64,000 nt of DNA from Arthrobacter sp. GMC3. Its GTDB lineage: Bacteria > Actinomycetota > Actinomycetes > Actinomycetales > Micrococcaceae. Under the pieces are notes generated by a model. It did no database searches, was not told the DNA's origin, and worked only from the letters and a program-made list of their open reading frames with translations. Positions 9,539-17,886 of the stretch are shown piece by piece. The stretch is from NCBI RefSeq assembly GCF_002929305.1, contig NZ_PJIO01000001.1, positions 124,001 to 188,000 on the forward strand, in the 5' to 3' direction. Each line of letters opens with the position of its first letter. Within the stretch, counting starts at the first letter, position 1. Position numbers and translations under genes: made by a program.

Positions 9539-9910
9539 ATGCCCGTATTAACGGCCCCCGCAATCGATTTCCTAACCACCAACGATGTGGCCGATCTGAT
9601 CGCCACCTCATCCAGGCACGTCCGACAAATGCGCGTTAATGGTACTGGCCCCGCCTTTGTCAGCATTGGCCCCCGTACTGTTCGCTACGAACGGCCAGCA
9701 GTTGACGCATGGCTCCAAGCCAAAGGACTTGGTCAGAAGCCGGAGTTCGAGCCACCGGAACCTGCGCTTGGGGCGGGAGTCGCCGAGGCACCCCCATGTC
9801 TATTCGACGACCTGGCCGATTCTGTACAACGCGTCGTCGCCAAGGCCCCGCCTCTGACCCCTGAGCAGCGCGAGCGCCTTGCCGTGATCTTGGGTGGCGC
9901 GTCTCGATGA
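9539..9910 (+). CDS. Helix-turn-helix DNA-binding protein (excisionase-like)
   Basis: A 123-residue protein from ATG 9539, with GAAGG seven bases upstream. Residues 10-60 (DFLTTNDVADLIATSSRHV, then VRYERPAVDAWLQAK) form the MerR/excisionase-like winged helix typical of AlpA and Xis proteins. The C-terminal half is proline-rich and ends in a short helix. It overlaps the primase start (ATGA) and lies next to attL. Possible roles are recombination directionality factor or regulator of the replication module; the sequence does not decide between them. Confidence 0.7.
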   Translation: MPVLTAPAIDFLTTNDVADLIATSSRHVRQMRVNGTGPAFVSIGPRTVRYERPAVDAWLQAKGLGQKPEFEPPEPALGAGVAEAPPCLFDDLADSVQRVVAKAPPLTPEQRERLAVILGGASR

Positions 9911-11451
9911 CTGAAACAAATGGCCGCCCCGTCGGTGACGAGTCGGCTCTAAAAGCGTTTGGCGGCACTGATAGTCACAGTATCGCGGAACAGACGGAAT
10001 CGCTGAAGGATATAGCGATGTTGCACAGAGGACAAGTACGCATCGCTCATGAGTTCGCCGCCAGCAACGTTTCAGAGCACATGCACGTCACCGGTATGGG
10101 TTGGTTCGTCTGGACAGGCAGCCATTGGGCAGAGGACGCAGGCGACAAGAAGTCGCAGAATAGCGTTATGGCGACGATCCGCCTCATGGCGGGCTATGCG
10201 ATAGGCGACAAAGAATTGCTCGGCGATCTGGTGAAGTCCCAGAGCGCGAACGGCATCAAGGGCGTGTTGCAGCTCGCGTCGAGCCTGCCGGGAATTGCCG
10301 TGCATGCCGATGAACTCGACGCTGACCCGCATCTGCTGAACTGTGCCAACGGGACCCTCGATCTGCATGAGCATAAACTGCGACCCCATGACCCGACCGA
10401 CAGAATAACGAAGGTGTGCAGGGCCGCATACGACCCGTCTAGGACCGCGTCGTTGTGGAATACGTTTCTGGAAAAGAGCCTGCCGGACGCACCTGTAAGG
10501 GGATACTTTCAGCGTTTCGGAGGACTCGCCCTTATCGGCAAGGTACTCGAACATGTTTTCACGATCGCAACAGGTGAAGGCCGCAACGGCAAGGGCGTCG
10601 CCTATATAGCGATCGCGCACGCGCTGGGCGACTACTGTCTTATTGCCGATCCGAGCCTATTCGAGCAAGTGAAGAGCAACCCTAACGCAGCTAGTCCGGC
10701 GTTTCTTGCCCTGAGGGGTGCCCGATTCGTAGTGCTCTCGGAGACAGCGAAGACTGCCAAGGTTGATGCAGCCCTGATGAAAAGGCTCACGGGCGGTGAC
10801 CCGATCACGGCTCGCTCCCTCTACGAGAAAAGGGCCGTTACTTTCCTACCGTCGCACACATCACTGTTGGTGACGAATCACCTTCCCACGCTTCCAGCCG
10901 ACGATCCTGCTGTGTGGGATCGCACGCGGGTAATTCCTTTCGATGTTGTCATTCCTCCTGGGGAGCGTGACACAAGGCTGGGAGAGAAACTGGAGCTTGA
11001 AGCCGACGGGATTCTGACATGGATGGTGCAGGGCCTGGCTGCCTATCAGGCGAACGGCCTAGGCGAGCCAGAGGAGGTATTGAAGGCGACCAGCAAGTAC
11101 GCAAAGTCGCAGGACAAAGTCAGCTTGTTCATCGAAGAGATCTGCACAGACTCACCTGCCAACGGGGGTGACACCACGATGACCCTGCACGACGCCTACA
11201 TGAATTGGGCAGCCAGTGAGGGAATCGCGAAACCTCATCTGCTCGGGTCGACTGACTTCGGCCACGCCCTCGACAAACTCGGTTATACAAAAAAGAAGAC
11301 CAATCGTGGCGCTGTACGAACTGGATTAGGACTGGAGGGCAGTGGACTCATCGTTCAGCTCGCCCAGCCACAGCCACGAACGGGCAACACCTCCGGAGGG
11401 GAACAGTGCGAGGGTGCCACCGCCCGCCACGGTGTCCCGTACAGCAAGTAA
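9907..11451 (+). CDS. P4-type primase/helicase (D5 family)
   Basis: A 514-residue phage/plasmid-type replication protein. A D5 N-terminal-like region (LLNCANGTLDLHEHKL near residue 153) is followed by a superfamily 3 helicase Walker A motif, GEGRNGKGVAYI, near residue 221, a Walker B region (ARFVVLSETAK) and the sensor segment SLLVTNHLPTLPADD. The C-terminus carries a DNA-binding segment. Such proteins drive autonomous replication of phage satellites and integrative elements after excision. No N-terminal zinc-ribbon primase domain is evident, so helicase function is safer than priming. It is coupled to the HTH gene. Confidence 0.85.
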   Translation: MTETNGRPVGDESALKAFGGTDSHSIAEQTESLKDIAMLHRGQVRIAHEFAASNVSEHMHVTGMGWFVWTGSHWAEDAGDKKSQNSVMATIRLMAGYAIGDKELLGDLVKSQSANGIKGVLQLASSLPGIAVHADELDADPHLLNCANGTLDLHEHKLRPHDPTDRITKVCRAAYDPSRTASLWNTFLEKSLPDAPVRGYFQRFGGLALIGKVLEHVFTIATGEGRNGKGVAYIAIAHALGDYCLIADPSLFEQVKSNPNAASPAFLALRGARFVVLSETAKTAKVDAALMKRLTGGDPITARSLYEKRAVTFLPSHTSLLVTNHLPTLPADDPAVWDRTRVIPFDVVIPPGERDTRLGEKLELEADGILTWMVQGLAAYQANGLGEPEEVLKATSKYAKSQDKVSLFIEEICTDSPANGGDTTMTLHDAYMNWAASEGIAKPHLLGSTDFGHALDKLGYTKKKTNRGAVRTGLGLEGSGLIVQLAQPQPRTGNTSGGEQCEGATARHGVPYSK

Positions 11452-11519
11452 CCCCAGAGGCACCGGGCCCATCGAGAACAGGCCAATGAATAGCACCCTA
11501 GATGTCAAGGAGACACATG

Positions 11520-11810
11520 ATGTTCGAAGTTGAGAACCACGCAACGACGCCGCCCGGAGTGCTTGAAGAACTCTCCTTTGAGAACGGTTTGAGTCGTGAA
11601 ACGCAGAGAGTGAAGCGGGCGGTGTCTTCCACGGCCAAGCGGGTAGCTGAAGCTGAGGAATTGCTGCGAAAGCGCAAGCGACAGTTACGGGTCGAACAGG
11701 AGCTCATGGTGCTCCGCAAGGTTGCGTCTGAGCGATTGGGAGGCGAATGGTCAGCGAAGAATCGCAATGCAATCTTTGATGCGCTGATCGGCGAAATGGT
11801 GCCTGTGTAG
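11520..11810 (+). CDS. Small basic coiled-coil protein, function unknown
   Basis: A 96-residue protein from ATG 11520, seven bases after AAGGAG. A charged helix (KRVAEAEELLRKRKRQLRVE) suggests a coiled coil or DNA contact. It sits between the primase and the candidate oriT, where plasmid accessory genes are common. I recognise no family. Confidence 0.6.
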   Translation: MFEVENHATTPPGVLEELSFENGLSRETQRVKRAVSSTAKRVAEAEELLRKRKRQLRVEQELMVLRKVASERLGGEWSAKNRNAIFDALIGEMVPV

Positions 11811-11850
11811 TTGGGGTTGGGGTCCAGGGGTGGGGCGGAGCCCCGGCCCT

Positions 11851-11910
11851 TGGCAAGCCGACTTTGTAGGAATGAGCGAAGCGAAATGACTACAAAGTCG
11901 ATGCTTGCCA
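11851..11910 (+). other. Candidate origin of transfer (oriT)
   Basis: A long inverted repeat lies directly upstream of the mobilization genes. The left arm TGGCAAGCCGACTTTGTAG (11851-11869) pairs with the right arm at 11890-11910 apart from a two-base bulge. The 20-nt loop contains GAGCGAAGCGA, a sequence style often seen near nic sites of actinobacterial MOB plasmids. A GC hairpin (GGGGC-GGA-GCCCC) precedes it. The position and symmetry support oriT; the nick position cannot be read from sequence. Confidence 0.5.
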
Positions 11911-11996
11911 GTTCAGATCCTACTCACACCAATACCGAAGAGACAGTGAGTAGGAAGTGGGCAATGACGTGGGGAGAACGATACAAGGGAGATGCG

Positions 11997-12449
11997 ATGA
12001 CGAAGGAATCGAAAATGCCGAAGGAGCGAGCGGACCACGTCATGACTTTGCGGCTGACGGAGTCAGATTGGAATTTGCTTGTGCATGTCGCGAACACTCT
12101 GGGTGTGTCCGCTTCAAGAGCCGCCCGGCTCATGCTCAGGCGCGCTGATGGAGGGGTGGCAGCGGTGAATGCCGCGCCGGTCATCCAGGAGCTCCGTGAC
12201 GATTTGGACGATGCTGTGAGGGCGTTTGGTTTGCTGTCGCGCTCGCTCGACAGACAGGGTGTCCTGCTCAACCAGATTGCTCGTAAGGTCAACGCTGGTG
12301 CAACCGTGGATGCGGAGGCAGGTCAGGCGCTTCGGGCCTGCCAGCGGGAATTCATGAGCGCGCAATGGGTGCTGGAAAAGAAGCCTGGACAGATGATGGG
12401 CATGCGGGGAATGAGTGTGCTTTTGGAGGAGTCAGAGTCATGGCCGTAA
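11997..12449 (+). CDS. mobC: MobC-like relaxosome accessory protein
   Basis: A 150-residue protein from ATG 11997, five bases after AAGGGAG; the frame is open further upstream into the oriT region. The N-terminal half looks like a ribbon-helix-helix DNA-binding fold (HVMTLRLTESDWNLLVHVAN, SASRAARLMLRR). The C-terminal half has the MobC-type motif LLNQIARKVNAG preceded by a helix (SRSLDRQGV). MobC proteins help the relaxase open oriT DNA. Its 3' end overlaps the relaxase start by 10 bp. Confidence 0.75.
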   Translation: MTKESKMPKERADHVMTLRLTESDWNLLVHVANTLGVSASRAARLMLRRADGGVAAVNAAPVIQELRDDLDDAVRAFGLLSRSLDRQGVLLNQIARKVNAGATVDAEAGQALRACQREFMSAQWVLEKKPGQMMGMRGMSVLLEESESWP

Positions 12450-13777
12450 CCTCGATCACCGCGACGACAAGTGCCGCGCGACTATGCAACTACGTGCTTA
12501 GCGGCGAAGCCCACGATGGCAGTGGAGACCGTCGCTATGTGTTCGCTTCCGGCATCGGATGTTTCGCGCCGATCGCGGCACAGGCCTTCGCGATCACTCG
12601 GACAGTGCGCAGTCAACAGAGTGTCATTCGGCAGGCGTACTCAATCGTTCAGTCGTTTGGCAGGGATGAGTTCGACATGGATGACACGGCATCCGGGGAA
12701 CGTGTTCATGAGCTCGGGCTGGAACTTGCCCGGCGTACTTTCCCGGGCCATCAGGTACTTGTCGTCACGCAGCGGGACGGCAAGTCTGGGCTTCTTCATA
12801 ACCATATTGTCGTTTCAAATATCTCAGACCGCGACGCCGCGTTAGTCTATCGCCGTGTGCCCAGAAATTCATTCGGCGACAAGCTCGCACTGCTAAAGCA
12901 GAACAGTCCTGATGGGCTAATTGAAGTACGTGAGGAACGTCCCGCTGGGCGGGCATTCTCATCTGCAATGGGAAACCGACATCGCTTGGCGCATGTCAAT
13001 GACGAGCTCTTGGCGGACATGGAGTTCATGCAGGGCCAAGGTTTGCAGGCATACAACAACAAGGCGCTGATGACAGCGCCGCCGGAAAGGGTGACCAAAG
13101 ATGATCGGCTCAAACGCGAACAAGGAGAGTATGTTTGGCGCGATGACCTGAAACTGGTCATCGGCGAAGAACAAGCGCTTGCGGTATCGGTGGGTGACTT
13201 CCGAGACCGGCTTGCAGCACGGCGCGTGGAGTTGCGGGAGCGGGGCAAGGAGAAGCATTTCTCGTATGGATTTATCGATGCGGAAGGGAAAGCACGTCAG
13301 GCGCGCGCACTAGGCGTTCATGGTCTGGGCGCGGCCTTTGGGCGGGATGCCACCGTGGCGAAGCTGGATCTCAACCAAATTGCCCTGGGCCAGACAGTGC
13401 CTCAGCCCTTGAGTGTCACACCGATGCCTGTGGTAGCCCCACAACAAGACACAGTTCCGTCAAAAGTGGTGTCTGAGCCAATTGTGTTCAGAGCGACCCC
13501 CGCAGATGCGCCAGCGACCCTCAGCACCGCAAGTTTTCACAGTGAAGCGGCGGCTGCGCACCCCAGGGAAGTCCTCGATGACGCTGTGGGTCTCTCATTC
13601 CCCTCCAATGCGTTGGAGCAGCCTGCTCTGGCTTCCAGCCACCGGGAAACCCCTCCGCTGCCGCACGCTCAGCCTGTGAAATCCACTCCGGTAGTCATGA
13701 GCCCAAGGCAGAAGCTGGCTTTCGCCAGAATTGCCAATCAAATGAGAATGGATGCACAGGAAGATCGTTCGTTGTAG
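12440..13777 (+). CDS. Relaxase/mobilization nuclease
   Basis: A 445-residue relaxase. ATG 12440 has GGAGGA ten bases upstream. The histidine motif LLHNHIVVSNI near residue 118 fits the HxHxxxN metal site of MOBP/MOBQ relaxases. The preceding segment (HELGLELARRTFPGHQVLVVTQ) matches the VirD2-like fold. A candidate catalytic tyrosine is in the N-terminal LCNYVLSGEA. The C-terminal third is proline-rich and low in conservation. It should nick oriT and pilot the element into a recipient using a helper's channel. A strong terminator follows. Confidence 0.82.
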   Translation: MAVTSITATTSAARLCNYVLSGEAHDGSGDRRYVFASGIGCFAPIAAQAFAITRTVRSQQSVIRQAYSIVQSFGRDEFDMDDTASGERVHELGLELARRTFPGHQVLVVTQRDGKSGLLHNHIVVSNISDRDAALVYRRVPRNSFGDKLALLKQNSPDGLIEVREERPAGRAFSSAMGNRHRLAHVNDELLADMEFMQGQGLQAYNNKALMTAPPERVTKDDRLKREQGEYVWRDDLKLVIGEEQALAVSVGDFRDRLAARRVELRERGKEKHFSYGFIDAEGKARQARALGVHGLGAAFGRDATVAKLDLNQIALGQTVPQPLSVTPMPVVAPQQDTVPSKVVSEPIVFRATPADAPATLSTASFHSEAAAAHPREVLDDAVGLSFPSNALEQPALASSHRETPPLPHAQPVKSTPVVMSPRQKLAFARIANQMRMDAQEDRSL

Positions 13778-13855
13778 CAGGAGACTGTCTCGCTATTTGG
13801 GCGCCGGAGTGGTTCAGGAACGCCCATGTCATTCCACCGTTTAGACACAAAAGAA

Positions 13856-13898
13856 GGCTGGAGTCTTGGGTATTGGTGCCCCAAGACTCCAGCCTTTC
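13856..13898 (+). terminator. Terminator after the relaxase
   Basis: A perfect 15-bp stem (13856-13870 with 13880-13894, GGCTGGAGTCTTGGG and its complement) and a 9-nt loop are followed by TTTCC. It closes the mobilization operon. Confidence 0.75.
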
Positions 13899-13932
13899 CG
13901 TATCGTCGCCAAGGCGCAATCGTGATCTACCA

Positions 13933-14101
13933 GCACGGTGCGCGCGAGCAACATAGCGTCAGAAGCTACCGGCCTTCTGTCAAGTTTGCCAGGCGGGCCG
14001 GGGGTTCAAAGGAATTCGAGTGACGTTTGTGACGTTCTAAACCCTAACTTCCTACGTGTGCGCGTATGAGAACTTAGGGAACTGGTCGTCACCAACGTCA
14101 C
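13933..14101. repeat. 169-bp direct repeat, copy 1
   Basis: Diverged direct repeat of 19365-19533, same length and orientation. Best conserved is the last 80 bp, which begins GTGACGTTTGTGACG (14020-14034) and ends CGTCACCAACGTCAC (14087-14101), a 15-bp inverted repeat with one mismatch. Smaller nested palindromes (TACG...CGTA, CCCTAA...TTAGGG) lie between. The two copies bracket the TIR gene and three unrecognised genes. Confidence 0.8.
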
Positions 14102-14201
14102 GGGGCCTCCCCGCCAGCTTTTGCTGACCGGGGCAACTAAACGGGTAGCAGGGCCTTCTGCGTACCCTCCAGCATGGCGCCCGTGAGAGAACCGGGAAGA
14201 A

Positions 14202-14229
14202 AAATTGGCAGCCCGAAGGCTGCCAATTT
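14202..14229. terminator. Perfect 12-bp hairpin in intergenic DNA
   Basis: AAATTGGCAGCC (14202-14213) pairs perfectly with 14218-14229 around a CGAA loop. It is flanked by A-rich and T-containing sequence on both sides and could act as a bidirectional terminator between the mobilization and cargo modules. The whole stretch 13778-14665 is without a gene and holds the relaxase terminator, repeat copy 1, this hairpin and the TTGG/CCAA array. Confidence 0.5.
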
Positions 14230-14250
14230 GTAGGTAGAAAGTTGCCCATC

Positions 14251-14600
14251 TTGGCCAGCGATTGGCCAAGACGGGTCCCGGATCGGGTAAAAGCCGGATA
14301 GATAAGCGAAGAATGAGGTGAGATTGAGCGAAATTTTAGAAACAGAGGTACCTCTGAGTCCTATGGCCGGAATGCGTCCAAGATTGGCCCAGGGTGGCTA
14401 GAATCTGACCAAATTTGGCTCCTCGTTAGTAAAGAAGAAATTAGTTTGGCCAAGAATGGGCAAGAAATGCCCGTAATCTGCCAATATTTGGGCTATTTCT
14501 TGACAGGGGGTTGCGTTGGCGAAAAATGTACGCCATTTCGGGCCAGAAACTAGCCAAAATTGTCCAAATTTGGGCCAATATGTGTCGCAAGCAAGAATGG
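14251..14600. repeat. Array of CCAAATTTGG-like and TTGGCCA-like short repeats
   Basis: An AT-rich stretch upstream of the TIR gene contains repeated palindromes: CCAAATTTGG at 14409-14418 and 14564-14573, CCAATATTTGG at 14481-14491 and a degenerate CCAAAATTG near 14554, plus several GATTGGCC/TTGGCCAA words between 14251 and 14460. The pattern could be replication iterons or operators. No Rep gene of the iteron type is visible, so the role is open. Confidence 0.45.
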
Positions 14601-14665
14601 CCCACTTTCAATGCCGCGAGCGTTTCAGCGCCTCTACACGGTCAGTGGCACTGGATAATGGAACC

Positions 14666-16222
14666 ATGACGACCGACAGCGCCGCATCCAATTCGCAGAT
14701 GCAGAAGCACGCCTTCATCTCCTACATGCACGAGGATACAGAGCGTGTAGACCAGTTGGTGGCGGCTCTCGAAGCCGCCGGCGTAAAGGTGTGGCGTGAC
14801 AAAAATGACCTGTTCCCGGGGAGCAACTGGCAGACCGAGATCCGTAATGCCATCACCCAGGGGAGCCTGGCGTTCATCGCTTGCTTCTCGGATGCGACCG
14901 CAGCGCGAGAGAAGTCTTACCAGTTCGAAGAACTTGTCCTCGCGGCCGAGGAGTTCCGTCAGCATCCGCCAGCTCGATCATGGCTATTCCCTGTGCGATT
15001 CAGCGATGTTGCCATGCCGGACTATGATTTGGGAGCTGGAAGGACCTTGGACTCCATCCATCGGACTGACTTCTTCGGAGTGGAACACATCGGCGACCTC
15101 ATGAAGTTGGTGCAGGCTGTTGCACAGCTCGTTGGTCCGAGTTCAGGAACAGTTGGCGTCCAGAGCGCGCCGCAAGTCAGGTACGCAAATCCATCTCCTG
15201 TAACTCCTGAGGACCCCGGGCAGGTGGTCAAGGGCATGCTTCGTGATACAAGCCGGGACATCGATCTGGATGACTTTGTCATGGGGATTGCAGCAAAGAC
15301 TCGAACCCAGCTAAAAGACGATTCGCAATTTTCAGTCGAATCAACGGGTGCCCGACTAGATGATGTCGGCGTCGTCCATGAAGCCATCAACCGCATGGCC
15401 GCTTACCAGCAAGTACTGGAGCCATTCGCGAAGATCCTTATAGTGGCGGGCGCATGGGGTGAAGAAAAGCACGCAGAACTCTGGCGACGGGCAGCAAAGC
15501 TCATTCTGAATCTCCGTTATGAAAGTGGGAATGCCAGGCTAGTTGCCCTCCAACAATTCGTTCCCATGTACCTCTCCTACGTCTCCGCAGTTGCGTCCGT
15601 GGAGAAGTCGAACTTCTACAGCCTAGAAGCACTGGTGGATACGCCCATCCGGTCGGTTCTTGGCACTGACCGAATGATAGCCGTGTTGCATCCTGCCTAC
15701 GTGTTCAACCAGGCCGAGGATTGGGTGACTTCCGCCTTCTCCTACAGTGTCGAAGGTCAGCCCGTAACTCCCGAACTGATCGAGGCGCTCAAAACTGGGC
15801 GGCTGGGTAGGAAGTTCACGCCACTACCCAGCTACCTGTTTACGGCCCTCAGACCCATTTTCGCCGATATGCTCCCCGATGACGACGACTTCGAGGAGCG
15901 CTTTGATCACGCCGAGGCGCTTCTGGGGCTGAAAGCGTGTGTGGCGAAAATCGAGACGACTGATGATGGCGGCTATGACTCTGGTGCTGGCAACTGGAGT
16001 GCGCGTTATATGTGGAAGCCGCGGTACTCCAGGTCTGGCCCGGATACCCATCTAGCGGACGAGTACAGGGCGCAAGGACAGCATTGGGCTCCCATCCAGC
16101 ACGGCCTCCTTGGAACGAGGCGTGTGCATGTACCCGGATCGTTAAATCTTGGTGAGTTTGATACTCATGTCATCGACGAGGCAATTCCTGTGTTCCTTGA
16201 AAGGCATCGCTTCGGTTACTAG
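14666..16222 (+). CDS. TIR-domain protein, probable defence effector
   Basis: A 518-residue protein from ATG 14666. Residues 14-140 form a TIR domain: HAFISYMHEDTERVDQLV, GVKVWRDKNDLFPGSNW, then a stretch with SLAFIACFSD and SYQFEELVLAAEEF that carries the candidate catalytic glutamate. Bacterial TIR domains often cleave NAD or make signal nucleotides during phage infection. The remaining 370 residues are not recognised; they have no P-loop or membrane segment and may be the sensor. It stands alone on its strand between a long AT-rich leader and its own terminator, inside the repeat-bracketed segment. The start is uncertain; the frame is open to 14516. Confidence 0.75.
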   Translation: MTTDSAASNSQMQKHAFISYMHEDTERVDQLVAALEAAGVKVWRDKNDLFPGSNWQTEIRNAITQGSLAFIACFSDATAAREKSYQFEELVLAAEEFRQHPPARSWLFPVRFSDVAMPDYDLGAGRTLDSIHRTDFFGVEHIGDLMKLVQAVAQLVGPSSGTVGVQSAPQVRYANPSPVTPEDPGQVVKGMLRDTSRDIDLDDFVMGIAAKTRTQLKDDSQFSVESTGARLDDVGVVHEAINRMAAYQQVLEPFAKILIVAGAWGEEKHAELWRRAAKLILNLRYESGNARLVALQQFVPMYLSYVSAVASVEKSNFYSLEALVDTPIRSVLGTDRMIAVLHPAYVFNQAEDWVTSAFSYSVEGQPVTPELIEALKTGRLGRKFTPLPSYLFTALRPIFADMLPDDDDFEERFDHAEALLGLKACVAKIETTDDGGYDSGAGNWSARYMWKPRYSRSGPDTHLADEYRAQGQHWAPIQHGLLGTRRVHVPGSLNLGEFDTHVIDEAIPVFLERHRFGY

Positions 16223-16265
16223 GGCCAGCTGCAATCAAGTACCGGACTCCCACGAACAAGATACA

Positions 16266-16302
16266 CCCCACCTGGTCCGAGGATAAAGGTGGGGCATATT
16301 TT
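16266..16302 (+). terminator. Terminator after the TIR gene
   Basis: CCCCACCT (16266-16273) pairs with AGGTGGGG (16287-16294), followed by CATATTTT. The loop TGGTCCGAGGATA-type core recurs in the two other terminators of this segment. The 437-bp gap 16223-16659 holds only this and the next terminator. Confidence 0.65.
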
Positions 16303-16609
16303 GGAGCCGTTGGCTTTGGGCTGAAAACTAAGTCGGCCAGTGGTCGACGAGGTTCAGGACCTGGCTGGCAAGTGCCAGAATCATCGTAATTCTACTCATG
16401 ATCGGCCAAATGAATTGGGCTTTGACCGCGGCCTTCTTGGCCCTCGATGCAAGGTACTTTCCAAGCCTCTTCATTTTCCATCCTTCCTTGTACCGACGGG
16501 GCTCGCCGGTCTTTGGAATGTTAGGTCGTGAGCATCAAAATACTGTCAACAGCCGTGTGACCAAGTGAATGCTCGCGTCGGACAAACCCCTCTGGATCGG
16601 CAAAAGAAG

Positions 16610-16641
16610 CGCCCCGATTAGTCCGAAGAACAGGCGGGGCG
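16610..16641 (-). terminator. Terminator for the leftward nuclease-like operon
   Basis: CGCCCC (16610-16615) pairs with GGGGCG (16636-16641). On the minus strand the stem is followed by CTTCTTTT. It lies 18 bp past the stop of the gene at 16660-17247. Confidence 0.6.
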
Positions 16642-16659
16642 GCCAGTAGCGGAGTAGGT

Positions 16660-17247
16660 CTAGCCAATATTCTGAGCACGGATCATGGTCAGGACTAAGG
16701 TGCGAGTCGGCCCCGCTTCAAGTTCAGCGACTCCGTGGTCAGTTAGCGCCTCCAGGATGGTCTCGTAGGTAATGACTTGCCACCATTCGGAATGGTGGAC
16801 GTGCTTGTCCATGTCACGCTGAAAAGGGCGTAGTTTGAATCCAGGGAGAAGAACAACCAAGTGGTCTGAGTGGATGTGATTCTTTGCGTACCAATCCAGC
16901 TGGTAGCCCTTAGACTCCGAGAAGTTCATTTGTGCGTCTCGCTTGAGTTCGATCTGGGCGACCGGTGTCATACCCTTCACCCAGTCAGTCTCTGGGGAAA
17001 AGCCAGCGACGTCAGCGAGCCCGCTGATGTTCTGGGTGCGGTATTGCAGGCCTTTCGGAAAGCCGAAAAACTCGGGTCCGAGCCAGCTGTTCATATTCAA
17101 TGCCAAGCACAACAGAGTCTCGATGGGTCGCTCGTCGACGCCCTTGTATTTCTTGGCCCCTGCTGCCAGGGCTGAAACAAGGGCATTGGCCGAGTAGTGG
17201 ACCTGTGAAGGCGCCAGAGGAACGTTCTCGTGGGCAGCCTGTGTCAT
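16660..17247 (-). CDS. Unrecognised protein with a possible PD-(D/E)XK nuclease core
   Basis: A 195-residue protein. I chose the ATG at 17247 (MTQAAHENVPL) because AAGGAG sits eight bases before it; the frame opens upstream to 17286. Residues around 105-125 read VAQIELKRDAQMNF, a hydrophobic strand with E-x-K as in PD-(D/E)XK nucleases, followed by YQLDWYAKNHI and HLVVLLPGF, an order compatible with that fold. The matching acidic residue earlier could be in SPETDW. This is by-eye fold guessing, not a family assignment. The small gene at 17299-17661 precedes it by 51 bp in the same direction. Confidence 0.55.
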   Translation of the reverse strand: MTQAAHENVPLAPSQVHYSANALVSALAAGAKKYKGVDERPIETLLCLALNMNSWLGPEFFGFPKGLQYRTQNISGLADVAGFSPETDWVKGMTPVAQIELKRDAQMNFSESKGYQLDWYAKNHIHSDHLVVLLPGFKLRPFQRDMDKHVHHSEWWQVITYETILEALTDHGVAELEAGPTRTLVLTMIRAQNIG

Positions 17248-17298
17248 GGTTGATGCTCCTTGGTAGGTGGATTGTTTACGGTGCAAAGGGGTCGGTGG

Positions 17299-17661
17299 CT
17301 AGAAATATGCGACAGGATTCCGGGAGCTATTGCGGTGAGTGGTTGGCTGACCGATTTGTGGATCATCTTCATCCAGCGTTCCCAAAAACATGACCCGCCC
17401 ATCTTTGCCTGCGCGGACATACAGGTCGGTAGCGACAGCCACGACCGTGCCGTGCCAGTTGATGACCTCTACTTCCTCGGCCCTGAGTGCGCGCTCAGCT
17501 TTCATCTTCCACACGCCTCGCCCGGCTTCCCAGCATTGTTTGACCGTCATACCTTCTTCCCAGCCGACATACTTCCGCCCAAGCTCATCGTCAGCTGAAG
17601 CTGGCGTGCGACCGTTGAGGGTCACTTGAACGATCCGAGTGTCATGTGTTTGGCGAACCAT
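17299..17661 (-). CDS. Hypothetical protein, partner of the nuclease-like gene
   Basis: A 120-residue protein from ATG 17661 with GGAG six bases upstream. It is rich in beta-strand-like segments (VIQV-type start, EVEVINWHGTVVAVA, GRVMFLGTL), acidic near the C-terminus and without membrane segments. I do not recognise it. The tight spacing with the following gene suggests a two-gene unit inside the repeat-bracketed segment. Confidence 0.6.
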   Translation of the reverse strand: MVRQTHDTRIVQVTLNGRTPASADDELGRKYVGWEEGMTVKQCWEAGRGVWKMKAERALRAEEVEVINWHGTVVAVATDLYVRAGKDGRVMFLGTLDEDDPQIGQPTTHRNSSRNPVAYF

Positions 17662-17699
17662 AGCTGCTCCGTAAATAGTCTGAGTTGGTACCTTCTCAA

Positions 17700-17729
17700 T
17701 TTATACAGGCATACATGTTCACTTGTCTA
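17700..17729 (-). promoter_or_regulatory. Possible promoter for the 17661-16660 operon
   Basis: Read on the minus strand, TAGACA (17729-17724) and TATAAA (17705-17700) are separated by 18 bp, about 40 bp before the ATG at 17661. The -10 is good and the -35 is partial. Confidence 0.4.
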
Positions 17730-17815
17730 TCGGTTTGAGGTCAGATGCGTCCTGCTGGCAGCTGGACATCACTGAAATCACCGGAATCTGGCCCAGATTA
17801 CCCCACGAAAAGCGA

Positions 17816-17851
17816 ACAGCCCCACCTGATCCGAAGACGAGGTGAGGCTGT
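17816..17851 (-). terminator. Terminator for the 405-residue gene
   Basis: ACAGCCCCACCT (17816-17827) pairs with 17840-17851 at 11 of 12 positions. The loop GATCCGAAGACG resembles those of the terminators at 16266 and 16610. It lies just past the stop of the gene at 17887. Confidence 0.55.
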
Positions 17852-17886
17852 CGTTGTACCGGTGGAGGAGATCTGCGCTGAAACTA

